From Litomosoides sigmodontis (Eukaryota > Nematoda > Chromadorea > Rhabditida > Onchocercidae): 64,000 nucleotides of DNA. This document shows, piece after piece, positions 50,328 through 63,762 of the stretch. Location of the stretch: NCBI GenBank assembly GCA_963070105.1, contig OY718803.1, forward strand, positions 645,501 through 709,500, read 5' to 3'. Each line of letters opens with the position of its first letter. Position 1 is the stretch's first letter. A program made the translations under genes and the position numbers. The notes beneath the pieces are model-generated. The model searched no databases. It was not told the origin of the DNA and saw only the letters and a list, made by a program, of their open reading frames with translations.

Positions 50328-50580
50328 TAGTAATAGTGATAGTGATAGTGATAGTGATAGTGATAGTAATAGTAATAGTAATAGTAATAGTAATAGTAAT
50401 AGTAATAGTAATAGTAATAGTAATAGTAATAGTAATAGTAATAGTAATAGTAATAGTAATAGTAATAGTAATAGTAATAGTAATAGTAATAGTAATAGTA
50501 ATAGTAATAGTAATAGTAATAGTAATAGTAATAGTAATAATAATAGTAATAGTAATAATAATAATAGTAATAACAATAAT
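50328..50580. repeat. AATAGT/GATAGT hexanucleotide array
   Basis: About five GATAGT units lead into some thirty AATAGT units, with AATAAT variants at the right end. Three reading frames on the two strands stay open (poly-VI, poly-L, poly-TI, poly-Y) simply because the unit has few stops. These are not proteins. Confidence 0.95.
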
Positions 50581-52085
50581 AGTAATAATGATAATTAATA
50601 ATAATAATAAATGTAATAATGTAATAATTAATAATAGTAAAGAGGATGACAACAACATTAAAGATTTTTGTTAGATTGCAAAATTTCCTCATTTCAACCA
50701 TTTGTTTGCTAGGATGGTTGTTGAAATTTTATTAAATCTAACAAAATCTAAATCTATCTATCCTGCCCTCTTTGGAAGATTAACAAAATTGTTTATAAAA
50801 TTTCACGTATTTCGAAGAGCTTCTTCCTTCTTCCTTCAATAGGACGCTAATTTTAATCGCTAATACTTTCGCTTAATAAAACATGTATCATCGGAGTAGG
50901 TGCTGTGAGAAATTTCGTTCAATTTTATACAATTTTAATTTAAAATTAAATACTCAAACACTGCACTTTTATTCCATGTTAGCTGCAATAATGTAGCTGT
51001 CAGTGAATGTTTTTTTCCTTTTTTTTTTTGGTTAAATGTGTAACATTTTGAAATGAATTTTTTGCTTTTCAGCAAGGAAGGATTTTGTGCTGCTTTGCTG
51101 ACTTAACAAAAAAAAGAGCTTTTTACTAATTCAAATTTATTAGTTGTGCAGTAGTTTTCATTTTCTCACGATAAATTCTCCCTAATTAGTATTTTTATAA
51201 AGTTTCAGTACATCACTGAAACAGTCGATAATCTGCAAATCGATCGATAGTTTTTTCTTCAATTTCAATAAATGCTTTCTTGCTTATTCAAAAAAAAACG
51301 AGAAATTCCACAAATTGTTCATTTTGCTCGCTTTGAATTTAGTTGTCCGTTCTTTGTGATATTTCATTATATTTATTTTTTATTTTTCACTTTCCTTTTT
51401 TTTCTATCTTTTCATTTCGATGATTATCCTTCCATTTAGATTTTTTCTAATATTGCACTGAGAGAGATAGAGAGTGATAGATATCATCTTCATACATTTT
51501 TCCTGTCAACCTCATAAACAGGATGAAATGAAATGGAAAGAAGGAGAGAGGGAGAGAGAGAGATAATTGAAAATATTAGCTGTCAAATTATTTTATTTTA
51601 ATTCAACGATTTATTCATCAGTCCATCCATTTATTCATTCATTCGTCCATGCATACATCCATTTATTCAGTTCTTCTTGATAATTTGAATTCCTTATCAC
51701 TGATTGAAATTGCGAATAAACTCTATTAACTATAACCAACTTTATTTCCCTTCTCAATTTATTTCGTTAAAAAAACACGAAATCTGATCGAATACTTCAA
51801 TGCTTTATTCAGCAATTTATAATCATTATGCTTTTTATTTTTATTGTGTTATTGCTCAAATTTTAGGTGAAATTACTCCAACAATTGAAGAAAATTTTGT
51901 TTAAAAAAGTCATTTGAATTTGAAATTGTCGGCCATTTCATTTATTATAGACAGAGAGGTATGAGAACAGAACTGAAAAATAATTTACTTAGCATTTATC
52001 TTCTTTAAATGATGATGATGATAGAGTAGCATTTAGCATAATGAAGGACAGAAACTTGCTATTCCTTCAGATCTTGCTAATCTCA

Positions 52086-52094
52086 ACTCTCTCT

Positions 52095-52126
<32 letters not shown>

Positions 52127-52127
52127 T
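52086..52127. repeat. CT microsatellite
   Basis: Near-perfect (CT)n with two CCCT interruptions. Confidence 0.9.
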
Positions 52128-54736
52128 GTCCTCTATCTTTACCCTTTTGTTTTTTCTAAAATTATTTTCATCCAGTAAAAATCATTACTATGCTCACAAT
52201 GATACTAATAATGACCGCTGTATGACGATGATGATGATAGTAACGCTGATATCATTAGATGATAATTACGATAACTTTGTGGATTATGCAAATGAGTGTA
52301 ATGATAAAGGCAACGATGATATAATGATGAAAGAGATGATAACAGTGAGAGTGATGGTGGTGATAATAGAATCACTACAGGACGATCGTTGTGTTTTCCA
52401 ACTTCCAGTCATTAATCATGCAATGACTAAATTTGTTTCTCAACTTCTAACTCATTTCCTTAACTTAAGTCTAACTGATTTTCCTAACTTTTTGCGCAGT
52501 TAAATTCCAGTTGTTCCCAGTGGAATCGCTGCAACACAAAGGAACTGCTGGCAAACTTAAAAGAAAATGAAATCAGTTTCGCACTAAATTTAACTAAAAC
52601 CCATCAAGCGAGATGTCGTCCAACCAATTTCATCCATAAGTATCACTCCTAGCAGTTTAGAGTGCTTTTTTAAGCAAATATCATTTGGCATTGTCTAAAA
52701 CGTTGCTTTCAAAATTTCGTCATAAATTTGAAATGAAAAATAAACGAAAAGAGTGAAAGCAAGGCATGCCAACACTGTGAAAATTTTGTTAAATTTAAAT
52801 AGTTAGTTTCTTTTTTTTTTCCTCTTCTTATTTTACTTCATATTTTGAATTTAATTTTTATTCAATGAATTTAATCGCAAACGTTACTCAATAATGCAGC
52901 ATTTCTTGATCAAACGTTTCAATATTATCCGGTAAATTGGCACTTTCAACAAGTAATTTACGATGCGCAATTTACCTCATTTTTTAATATTAAATATTTG
53001 GGTGTATTCTAAATATTTGTTTGTTTTCTCGCAACTTTGGAATATTTAATTTCTAATTAAAAATTCCTATTTATGGAAAATAAGCTGGGGAAGAAATGTA
53101 CGATAAAATACTATCCCTCTCCTAGGCAATAGGAACAGGACGATATTTTGGTGAATTTAGCTAATCATAAAATGCTTGTTTTTTAAAATGCTCCTCCTGT
53201 AAAATTCACTGTCTTCTTGTTTGATGTGAAAACAAATGCAAATTTCAATATGAAAAAATTCCACAAGTAACGTTATATAGTTACCTTCTTCTTCACTTTT
53301 TTTCCTAGAAAACTGGCAAGCAATAATTAAGTTAATTGTAATTTAATTTATTACTATCATCTTTATCATAATTATCATTAGGCTTATCACACTCCTATCA
53401 TATGCTTATTAATAATCCGTTATTTCAGAAGAATATTTTTGTGATTGCTAAACAAAAATTATTCGTTTATGGAATGAAGCAATTAAGAGATGCAAAGCAC
53501 AAAAGTCAAATTATGTCGTTATAATTTATGCAAAATTTCACTACTAGAATAATAATTGTTGTAGTAGCAAAAATATTACAATAATTTTTTTCTTTTTGAA
53601 TAAATTACAGTTACAACTGGCTTAACAATGTCTATTAGCAATTAAATTTAAAATTTAACAATATTCGACATGTATTGTTATTTTTCCTTCACTTCCTGCC
53701 CCTTCAAGTTCAAAAAAATCTAAAATTTTTTTTTTTGAAATGATCATTTGGACTATGCATATTTGAGTGAAATATTATCTTGTATTCGTTTAAGCTAGTA
53801 CTCAATTAAAATATTCTACTTCATATTTGCAATTATTTCCCCTTCCCTCTTTTTTCATTTTAATTTTTACAGACAATAAGTTATAAGTGAAAGTCACTGA
53901 TTTGAAATTTAAAGTGAAAAAAAAAACTCCACCTTTACAAGAACATTTTGATTAACTTTGTCAGTTCATCTGCTAATCTACAGATTGTGCATTTTTCTTC
54001 ATTCTCATGGGATTTCACATGTAGTTTTTTTCGTTCACTTTTTTTCTATGCAAGGAATAAATCAAATATATTCAATTCTAAATTAAAGTAATTAAAATCG
54101 ATTGATTTGTGAAATAAATGGTATTTTAGTGAAATACAATTTAACTTAAAATTTCTATAATGGATCTTTCAGCGAATATCGAAATTCGATCGTACACCGC
54201 AATCGTTGTTCCATAAATAGAAATGTTGCAAATTTTTACAGAAACAGTTAAAATTGTTCCATGATTTTAGAATGAAATGAAACACATTGTCAATCACTTG
54301 AAGTTAGCCAACGCGGATATTGCTGAATTAAATTTCTAAAAAGACCCGAAGGAAAAAATTATTATGATATCATTTAATTAATATCATTTAATTAATGTAT
54401 TAATCTCGAAGAAGTTGTCAAGGAACAAGCACAAGTGGAGTGAATTTGGCTATAAAAATTTATTGGCGTTGATTAAATTTTCTTATCAGATCACTTTTAA
54501 AGATTGATATTGAAAGTTCATGTTCAATAAATAATGACTAATTTAAAGTATCTCAGTGTGATAGGCATGTCATTAGAGAATTACTGCGAAATTCTGAGAG
54601 ATTCAGAATCGTGCGGGTTCCAATTTCATCAGAACCGTTGAAAAATATGCTCTAATTTAGCAGACTTTTAATTTCGCAAAATGTTTCTGCCTGCTTTTAT
54701 TTTGAATTTGTTAAAAATGAAAGTTTTTTTTTTCAG

Positions 54737-56666
54737 GACATGCATAGTCATAGAATTTGTTTTGCTCATACGTAAATGCTTAGTGAAATTTGACGTAGGC
54801 GCATAAATCTTACCACTTATATTAATTCATTCATTCGACCTGAAATGATCTTCGTCAACTATCATGCATCTATTTCAAATTACTACTCTACTATTATCAC
54901 TTTCGATCAGAACAATAGGTTATGCAATTAAGTAAGAGCTTTAATTTTCAAAAAAAAAAATGAAATTAGAAAACGAAACGGTTGATAATTCAATAATGAA
55001 GAAGCTCCCCTTCCTTCCTCTCCGTTTAATGATAATTTAAAAAAATAGAAATTTCTTTTCATTCGCAAAGTTTTCATCTTATTATTAGATGTTCATCGGA
55101 CTTATTAACATTTTCACTTCTTTTAAATTTCGATTTTTTTTAGATGTTTTACATGTGCTTCATCAGATTATGAACCATTATTTGAACGTCTCACGTTTTT
55201 TCAACATGCAACAAATATTCCAAGTTTCGGTGAATTCTGTGATAGCTTAGAACAGTTAAGGTCATTTGCGCCGTTAACCAAATGCACCTCAACATGTGTT
55301 TCCATTATGGAACCACAGTATTTCGGAGGTAACTATCGCAGTAATACTTTTCAATAGCTTTTCATAAGGTAAATTTTCAATTTTTTGCAAGTATAAATGA
55401 AAAAAAAACGATGGAAAGATTATTTTCCTTTTTCCTTAAAGGAATTATTTCAACGAAATATGAAAAGTGTAAATTAAAATTTCCGTGCTAATTGAGGAAT
55501 TAAATAGATTGACCCTTCCTAACTTACAACTTGTCCCATCTCTCATCTAATATCTATATCAAATAATTCATGAAATATTCTCATTTAATGAAATCAAGTC
55601 GAATTGAGTAGCATCCATGGAGAAATTACACTAATTAGCGCTCAATTTTTGCAGTGTTTGAAGTTAAAATTCGCAAAACACAAATATTACAATATTACAT
55701 GCATATATTTATAGAAATAAAAGATGATAAAATCAATTAAAAGTATGAAAAAATCAAAATTTCAGGCACTAATATTTTAAATTTAATGTATTTAAATTTT
55801 CAACAACATAAGTTTAATAATTTTAGTTTTTCCAATATTTTTTTTCGAGGAAAATGGATGAATTTCGAGAAAAATAAAATTATACTTTCAGGTGTACAAT
55901 CAATGAATGCACCTTACGCATACATTCGTGGTTGTTCGGAGAAACTTTTCAGTTCAATCCAAAATCGTCCACCCGAAGTGGACTTTCTCCATTCCGAAGC
56001 AGTTTGTCTTACGCTTCCGCTGTCTCAAATTTGGTCGTCGATTCAAACCGATGGGCACGTAGAGGTTTGCTACATTACTATCAGCAAAAAATTTTTTAAA
56101 TGAGCTAACGTGCTTTTAATTGAAAGGGGACATCTCATCACTCGTAATTAATTTGCGTAAATTCATTGTAATGAGGAATAATTTATATCAGTAGTATAAA
56201 TTACAACTGGAATTTAAAAATTTAAAGCTAAATTTCCTTTTTATAGATATCAATAAATACAAACTGATAAATTTGATCAATGTTCAATTTATATTAAAAT
56301 TATTAAAAACTTTTTTTGCACTTGCAAACTATCAATTTCTAGAAAATCAATAATTTATGCTTATACTTCTAAAATTGTTAAAATTTAGCTAAGTTAAATT
56401 TTATCGATTAAAGAAGCTATCCGTTACTTTATTCGCTAAATGTCAATGAGATACATCAACAAATCTGAGAACGGTTGAATCAATCGTAATAAACGCATTA
56501 ATCAGTAATGCATGCGCAACCATCCCATTTTCAGGTTTGCTCTTGCAAAACCGATGCATGCAACACGAATGCTACAACAGTAAGTAGCGGCAATTCAATC
56601 ACTGCTGAATCTTTCAAACCATTTTATCCATGTTTTCTTGCTATCGTATTCCACTGGTATCATTGA
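54737..56666 (+). CDS. ODR-2/HOT-like Ly6-domain protein, 5' end not resolved
   Basis: Well-supported exons are 55144-55328 and 55892-56064, then 56535 onward. They code a cysteine-rich domain: CFTCASSDYE, then FCDSLEQ, CTSTCVSIMEP, YAYIRGCSEKL, and VCSCKTDACNTN. The spacing and the YIRGC and C.C...CN strings match the nematode ODR-2/HOT branch of Ly6 proteins, which are small GPI-anchored neuronal surface proteins. Exon 55144 starts in phase 2, so an upstream exon is needed. A candidate is 54737-54771 (after TTTTTTTTTCAG, ATG at 54740), which joins in phase as ICFAHTCFTCAS but gives no signal peptide, so a further or alternative 5' exon is likely. Reading through 56579 gives a tail SSGNS...FYPCFLAIVFHWYH and stop at 56666, which resembles a GPI signal. 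A GTAAGT at 56580 could instead be a donor. Confidence 0.7.
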
Positions 56667-58343
56667 TTTAAAATCCTTCGCATATTGATTTAATAGGATA
56701 AATTTTTTAAAATTGTTATTGTATATGGAATGATATATTTTGACTAGAGTAAATGGATGAATTCTGCTGGAATTGATGTACTTATCTGATAGCAAATTTT
56801 GTTTTAAAAATTAATATATTAATTTGCTTTGTCTGGCAGTATCACTGAATGTTCGGAATCTGTTCGTTTTCCATTTAATATTGTTATCACATCGATGCGG
56901 TTGAATTTGAAATACCAAAACGGAGAGCTATGTCATGGTTTAAAGAGTGGGAAAAAAAGAAATTTATGTAAAATAGTTGGAAGATGAAAGCCAAGAAAAA
57001 GAATTGCTTTTTTAATGTTGAAAATGAAATTATTAAATAACTGATTTTTACAGAAGGGTGGTAATTAATTAATTGTTGTGAGATTTGACTAAATATTTAC
57101 TGATGACAGGAACTACCAAATGCTATCGTAACAGTCCAAAATATCTTCGATTGCCATCTCCATCTCTTTCTTTCTCTCTCTGTCCTTCTCTTCCTTTGCT
57201 TGAATGCAGTGGAATTCATTTGGCAGTATTAAAATTTGTTTCATCTAGAGTTTAACTGGATCAGTTACAAATTCTATTTTCTAGTGGCAGTTTGAGTAAA
57301 GAGAAAAATTTTAAATTGCATGCAAAGGATGGAAAACAAAAAAGAAAAGTAAAAAAAAAATGAAAAATAATTTTAGAAAAATAATTTCTGCAATGATGAA
57401 TTATAGCAATATTGACTTTTTGAGACGTGATAAATGAGTCTAATTTTAATTAATTAACTAATTCAAAAATATTTATGTTTGTACTTAAGCAAAAAAATAT
57501 GCAAATTTTTCTAATATATAAAAAAATTCCCAACTAAATTATACAATGAAAAGTAAGAAAAATGAAAGAGGAAAAAAAAGATCGTCACACTAAAAACAAC
57601 GGACTCGAAATTAATACGTACACGTGTGATGCACTAGCATTACAAATGGTTCGAAACGTTGAGTTGACGTGTGAAAATTTTAATAATTCTATGCAATACG
57701 CAGGAAAAGTGTGTGTGCTTGTGTGTACGTGCGTGTCTGTGTATGTGTGTGTGGTGTGGATGTGCGTGTATAAACATATCATTAATTTTTTTCCTCATTA
57801 ATACAATAAAAAGTAGCAACTGTCGAGTGATTACGTTTAGTTGGGTTGACAAGGCATCAGCGTACACGAAAAAGGAGAAAAGCTTATTGGCAGAATTTGT
57901 GAATTGTAAAAACTATGAATATTTGATGAAAAAGAAACCGAACCGATACACACATAAAATTCTGTGGTCAGATGATAACTAAGAAATTAGCAACAAACGT
58001 TTTTTTTTCTCTCAAATTATTTTGCTAAAAACAATTGTTAATTTCTTTTTTCCTCGAAACTAAGAAAAGTAAAGAATGAGTTATTTTTTTAGTGCATTGC
58101 AAAAAAGTAAAAATTTTGCCTTAAAGTGAAAAAAATTTTTTGAAAAAAAGGAAAAACTAAAAATTATGTAAACTATCCATTTCAGCTTTTTTTTTCTTTT
58201 TTCATAACTGCGCTTTTTCAAAAAAAAAAAAAATGACTATCAATGAAATTCATTTCTTCTTCATCGTCTTCATTTGTGATGATGGTAGTAGTATTGATAG
58301 GAGTAGAAGTTGGTGTTGGAAGTAGCACGATGAATTCAATTAT
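56667..58343. other. Convergent spacer between the Ly6 gene and paramyosin
   Basis: No exon seen. It holds both 3' untranslated regions and a GT-rich tract around 57703-57760. Plus-strand frames at 57562-57982 follow from that tract. The plus-strand frame at 58243-58452 overlaps the last paramyosin exon and is its shadow. Confidence 0.45.
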
Positions 58344-61300
58344 CTACTGCTCATCCTCGAGAACGTATATTTTTGATGCTGAAGCGTTTTTTCCGGCAAC
58401 AACCGACGAACGATGTTTTGCACGAATAAGATGTAATGAGCTTTCAGCTTGATCCGCACGTCCTTCAGCATCTTCCAACTCACGCTGATATCGACGTACT
58501 CGTTGAAGATTTGCCATTGTTAGAGATTCCTCAAATAACAATTATATGACGTAAAAAAAATTTCGATTTATATTTAATTTTGTTTTTTTTTTAAGTTGAA
58601 ATAACAGCATTACAAAATCTATGACGTAAGGGCAAAAAAACGTAATTTAAATTGTTAGCTACAAAAGAAACCGATTCACATTATCAATTAAAACTGATAA
58701 TTTAAAAGAGAGAGAAATGAAAAAAGTTTTGTGAAAACTTACAGCCTCTCCAAGTTGCCTCTTCTGAATGTTCAGTTTTTCAAGGAGTCTATCAGCAGTG
58801 TCTTGCGCCATCACAAACATTTTATGCTCTTCGTCAACTTGCATTTGAATCTCTTTGATGCGTCTATCCTTCTTTCTAAGCGCACCTTGCGTTTCCTTGT
58901 GTCGACGTGTTTCTTCATCCAAAGCAGTTTCCAAATCACGAATACGTGTTTCAAGCTTAGCAATTACACGTTTACCACCCAATAAAGCAGCAGCTTCCGC
59001 TTCCTGAATTTGTACTTGCAACTGCTTCACCTGAAATGAAATAAAGGGTTGATAAAATATGCATTCATTTTTCCTTTGAGATCATAAAACACGCTTTTAA
59101 ATTAGGTTAGAAAAGAAATTTTCAAACTGTCAAGTGAATTCTAACCTGCTCTTCCAATGATTTCCTGAGAGCATCAATTTTCATGGAATGTTCCTGCTCC
59201 TCATGAAGTTGTTCTACAGCTCGTGCCGCATCGGCTAATGCACGATTAGCTCGCTCATCAGCGGCATGTAACTCTTTGGTCGCTTCATCCAAATCAGCTT
59301 GCGCCGTTGATAACTCAGTTTCCAATTTATTTTTAATTGCTGTTAAGTTATTGTTAATCGATGCCAAATCAGTAATGCGAGCCTGAAAAGTAACAGGTGA
59401 ATTTCAGGGTAAAATATAATTTTATAATTCCATGCAGGAAATATTCGCAACAGATGCTGATAATTATTCTGATAAGCTGATAATGATAGTAATAGTGATA
59501 ACAATAGTGATGAACAGTTATGAAACGATATCTTTTTTTTTTTAATACTATCAATTAGAATCGACTAATACATAGATATGTTTTTTTTTTGCTTTCGAAG
59601 TACCATCTCAAAAGTACTCACATTAGCTTCTTCAAGATCAACTTCAGCTTGCTTGCGTGCACGAATTGCATTATCAAGTGCTACTTTGCATTCCTCCAGT
59701 TCGGCACTCAGTGCTGACACCTTACGCTGCGCCAATGCAAACTAAAACTTCATATTTCACTTCTTCTTTTAATGATATGCTTGAAAATTTTGCATGCATG
59801 AATGGCAGGAAGACCATTTACATATATCTGCTGAGAGAAAGTTAAAAATTTCGTCAAATTTTTGTAAAACTTAAAAAGAGAAAGAAGCTAAACAATTTGT
59901 GCAATTTTCATCTCAAAATTTTGCCTGGTATTATTTGCTGCATAAAATATAATCTCATCAGAAATTTAACTAAAACTTTTGAATAAACAAAAATTTGATA
60001 TTTACTTTCGAAATTTGAACAACAAGTAGACTAAGTGAATAACAGCTGTTGGATATAAATTTATGCAAAAGCATTTATATATTTTCTTCCTCAGTGAAAT
60101 AATTTATCATTTCCTAGAAAACAGCAGAGGAGTCCCAGTGAGTTGCAACGATGATAGCTGTGATAAAAGCTGTTATGATAAACGACTATAGTAATACACA
60201 GCAACAGGTACAGCTGAATCATGAATGGAGTGATTAGATCTACGTGAGTAACTGGTTAGAAATCAGGTTTACCTGATCAAGGGTTTGCTGCAATTGACGT
60301 TGAGTATCTTCAAGTGATGCCTGAAGCACTTTAAGTTGTTCACTCTGTTTTTTGATTGTTTTTTGCGCTTCAATATTTGCCCGATTCAGGTTATCAACGG
60401 TCATCTCAAGCTCAGCAATTTCCGCTTGGTACTTCTTCTTCAAACGTGAAATTTCTGCCTAAAACTTTCACAAACTTTAATTGTCTCAGAGTTGAGAAAT
60501 TTAAACATTGCTTAAAAGTGAGTATCTAAAATTTATTATTTCCAGTTTATTAATTTAAATTATTTCACGCTTCACTCTACCTACCTTCATGCGTGCTTCA
60601 GCATCAGACAGTGCAGCTGTTAAGCGATCAATTTCAAATTGCATATTCTTTCGAAGTGCTTCCATTTCTTCTTCCTGAAATTCAATGCATGAATTAATCA
60701 GTTGAAGTTGAGGAGTATTCGTGTGTGTGTGTGTGTGGGTGGAATGCAGGAGTAATTAAACGAGCTTGATAGGTTCGCATGACAGAAATTACTCTCTGGG
60801 AATTAATTTCCCACTTCTGAATTCATTCCAAGTAACTTATTTCTATAAATTCACCTTCTCTTGCAAACGACGTTCCATTTCAATTCGAAGCTGTTGTAGC
60901 TCAGCAAGTGCACGTTGCGCACGATTCTCAGCATCACGTCGAGCTGCTTCAGATTCCTTCAGAGCTGTTTGCAACTCACGAATTTCGCCAGCTAATCGAG
61001 CATTTTCAAGATCGAGTTCATGCAACTTACGATTTGCGTCAGCAAGTGCTTCTTTAGCTTCATGTAAGTCATCTAAAACATTGCTAAATTTTTTTCAAAT
61101 TATTTTTGAAAATTTTTCCTTCTTTGATGGAACATGCAACTTTTGCTTCTGTTATTAGTTCATTCATTCACATAGCTAATTCTTCCCACTCCTCTTCCTC
61201 TCAGCTTCGGCCGTCATTTCATCATCGTTGAAAGCTTCAAACCTTGCAATTTTTTATTTTCTCGAGCTAAAGCTTCTTTCTGCTCCACCGCCTTCTCGTA

Positions 61301-63762
61301 CAAATTCTTCATTTTCTGCAATTCCGCCAATGCAGCACGAGCCTCTCTTTGCGCTGCCTCAAGCTCAACGGTAAGTTCGTCGATACGCACCTAAATTTCG
61401 CGTATTACATTTCAAGCTTAATTCATACAAAAAGCAAAGATATAACAATTAGTATTAGAAAAGAACAAAAGATAATTACATTTCAAGATGTTTCAAACAA
61501 AAAATTTCAAATTCAATTCAAAAAGTAAGGAAGTGATTGGAACTTATTCGCAGCAGAAATAAATTCACCTTAAATTTCAATTTCGATTAGTAATAGCTTC
61601 CGTTTAAGACGTTTGCAACATTTTACTGAATTTATTATAGGAATGATAAACGATGTACTTTAAGCTCGTTGACAGTTTTTTCCAGTTGTTCCTTAGCTCG
61701 TTCAAGGATTGCTATAGTATTTTGAGCTTTTTCCAAATCAACGATGAGCACTTCAACTTCACTTTGCAAACGTGACTTCGCCTTTTCAAGCTGTGAAATT
61801 TTCTGCAGCATTATTTCAATTTGCTCTTCATATTCAGCCTGTTTCTGGAGCATTTTCTTTCGTAAATCCTCAACCTAAAATAAAACAAATAATAATTAAT
61901 TTTAGAAAGAAAAAAACAAAAAAATTCCAAACTGAGATTGTTAGAAAAAGCAAATGTAACCTAAATTTGAATAATTTGTAATTTAAATAAAATAGATTAA
62001 TGGGAATTCATTTCGTACTTTTGCCAGAAAATGTACAATAAGTGTAATGCTGGTAAATAAGCGAAAGAGTATAATATCGCTGCGAAATGACAACATCCAA
62101 TTTCCAAATTTAAATCTGATAAGATTAAATGTGCAAAAAGAAGAAAGCAATTTGCTTCGAAAAATTTCTTAATTTTTGTCAAACCTCTTCATGGTGAAGA
62201 GCAACTTCAGCATCAAATTTGCTCTTCCACTGGGTGATCTCCGTGTTTGCTAACGCAAGCTTGTGTTCAGCTTCTCCACGAGCAGCTGATTCCTCGTCCA
62301 ACGCAGTACGTATGGAATCCAACTCCAATTGCACTTGATGAAGCTGTGCTTGAAGCTGCGAACGCTCCTACAATTAGTGAACGTTCAATTTACATGCATG
62401 CGAGGTAAAGTTATTTCTTCAAACATGCCACTTCATCTTCGGGTAGTTCAATCTATCAAGACTTGCTGTTTCATTCCTTTTTTCTTTCGCTATGAAAATG
62501 GATGAAAGGAGGGAAGTGAAAAATGTACACGTTCAGCATCCTCCAAGCGTCGACGTGCTTCTTCAAGTTGTTGCGCAAGTTGATATTTCACGTGTTGCAA
62601 ATTATCCAATTGCACTTTCTGATCATGAATCTGAAAAAAATGCATGATAGTGAGCATGAATAGATTGATTGATCAGATCGATTACATTGATGAGATAATT
62701 TTAAATAAAACAATTATGTCATTGAAAAGTAGCACATTTCATGTCGCAATAAATTTTTCTCAATTATAGAATTATTTCATTTCCATTTCCTGGAAAATGT
62801 AAAAATAAAACATGAATTTTGAATTAATAAAGGGAATAAAAATGAAGCCAAAAGAAATGAAATGAATTACTCATATCAAAAGACTGATTATTTCATAACA
62901 TTTGCAAAAGTAAAATTGACGAATTTTGTATAAATGTGGAATTTTTCTGAAGTTGATAGGAAGCAATGGAAAGGATGAATGTGAGAAATGAAATTATAAA
63001 GCTTATTATGCCAATTGATAGATCTAAGAAAAGCAAATGGATCAAAGGAATTGCTAACGCTAGCTGAAAATACCACTCAAATGTTTGGGAGAAATTTGAG
63101 ATGCAATTAAAAGTTTGATGGAGTAATTTGCGAGGAAAAAAAACTCATTTAAATGTGAGTTTATTTTGAACTTTTACCTGAAGAAAGAAGCTGAATGGGA
63201 AATATGAGAAAAAAATAGCAATACATAAATAAGACCTTAGCAAGAAAAAGCACCACCAACCATAAATGAAGAAATGAATTTCAAAAATTAAATCCACCAA
63301 CTCAAGCTGTTTTCTAAATTTTTTAACACAAAACGAAATTGTCATATCTCATCGATTGACATTCATTGTTCTATCGTTTCTATCGTCATATAGTATTCTC
63401 ATGTTTTATTGTAATTTTATTATCACATCGATCATCGATTTATGCTTATTTTTTTTTGTGCTATTGCAGTAAAACTCTTTTTCACTACTTGTCATATTTT
63501 TCTTTTCGAAATTTTATTTTAAAATTTCCGTCTACGAAAGAAATAACAAATGATTGTAGTAAATTTTTATTTAAAGAAATTAAAATTAGAAATATCCACC
63601 AATTAAACTAGCACTGACCTCTTTGAGAAGATCATTGTTCTCAGTCTGTAAACGTTGACGCTGTTGAGCTAAATCATTAACATGACGATTCAAATCTTCC
63701 ACCTTATTACTCAATTCCACCGTTTGCGCCTCAAAACGTTCCGCTGCTTTTTCCGCCAAATG
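58344..63762 (-). CDS. unc-15: Paramyosin, 3' twelve exons; 5' part beyond the window
   Basis: Exons 63762-63619, 62630-62529, 62367-62185, 61874-61659, 61390-61243, 61072-60855, 60674-60585, 60458-60273, 59741-59622, 59382-59146, 59030-58743 and 58529-58344 join in frame to 705 codons. The protein is an unbroken alpha-helical coiled coil, for example [39 protein letters not shown] and [18 protein letters not shown]. It ends in the typical paramyosin tail: [27 protein letters not shown] and a short non-helical end. Full paramyosin is about 870-880 residues, so some 170 N-terminal residues lie to the right. Paramyosin forms the core of thick filaments in invertebrate muscle and is a well-known filarial antigen. 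The absence of a motor domain and the C-terminal sequence separate it from myosin heavy chain. Confidence 0.96.

Larger units (their letters stand above)
47529..54736. other. Gene-poor stretch with many microsatellites
   Basis: I found no convincing exon chain over 7 kb. It may include the promoter and undetected 5' exons of the Ly6 gene that starts near 54.7 kb. Slightly GC-richer patches are at 49080-49420 and 49660-49850. The second has a GGTTCG box-B-like string on the minus strand but does not fold as a tRNA. Simple repeats: GATGAT-type at 48230-48260, CT at 48868-48905, a hexamer array at 50328-50580, GA at about 51540-51565 and CT at 52086-52127. Confidence 0.4.

Noticed and set aside
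50277..50701. Several long open frames on both strands (poly-L, poly-VI, poly-Y)
   Set aside because: All are readings of the AATAGT hexamer array.
58243..58452. Plus-strand frame with a serine run and hydrophobic stretch, considered as GPI tail of the Ly6 gene
   Set aside because: Its second half is the reverse complement of the last paramyosin exon and there is no acceptor in the right phase.
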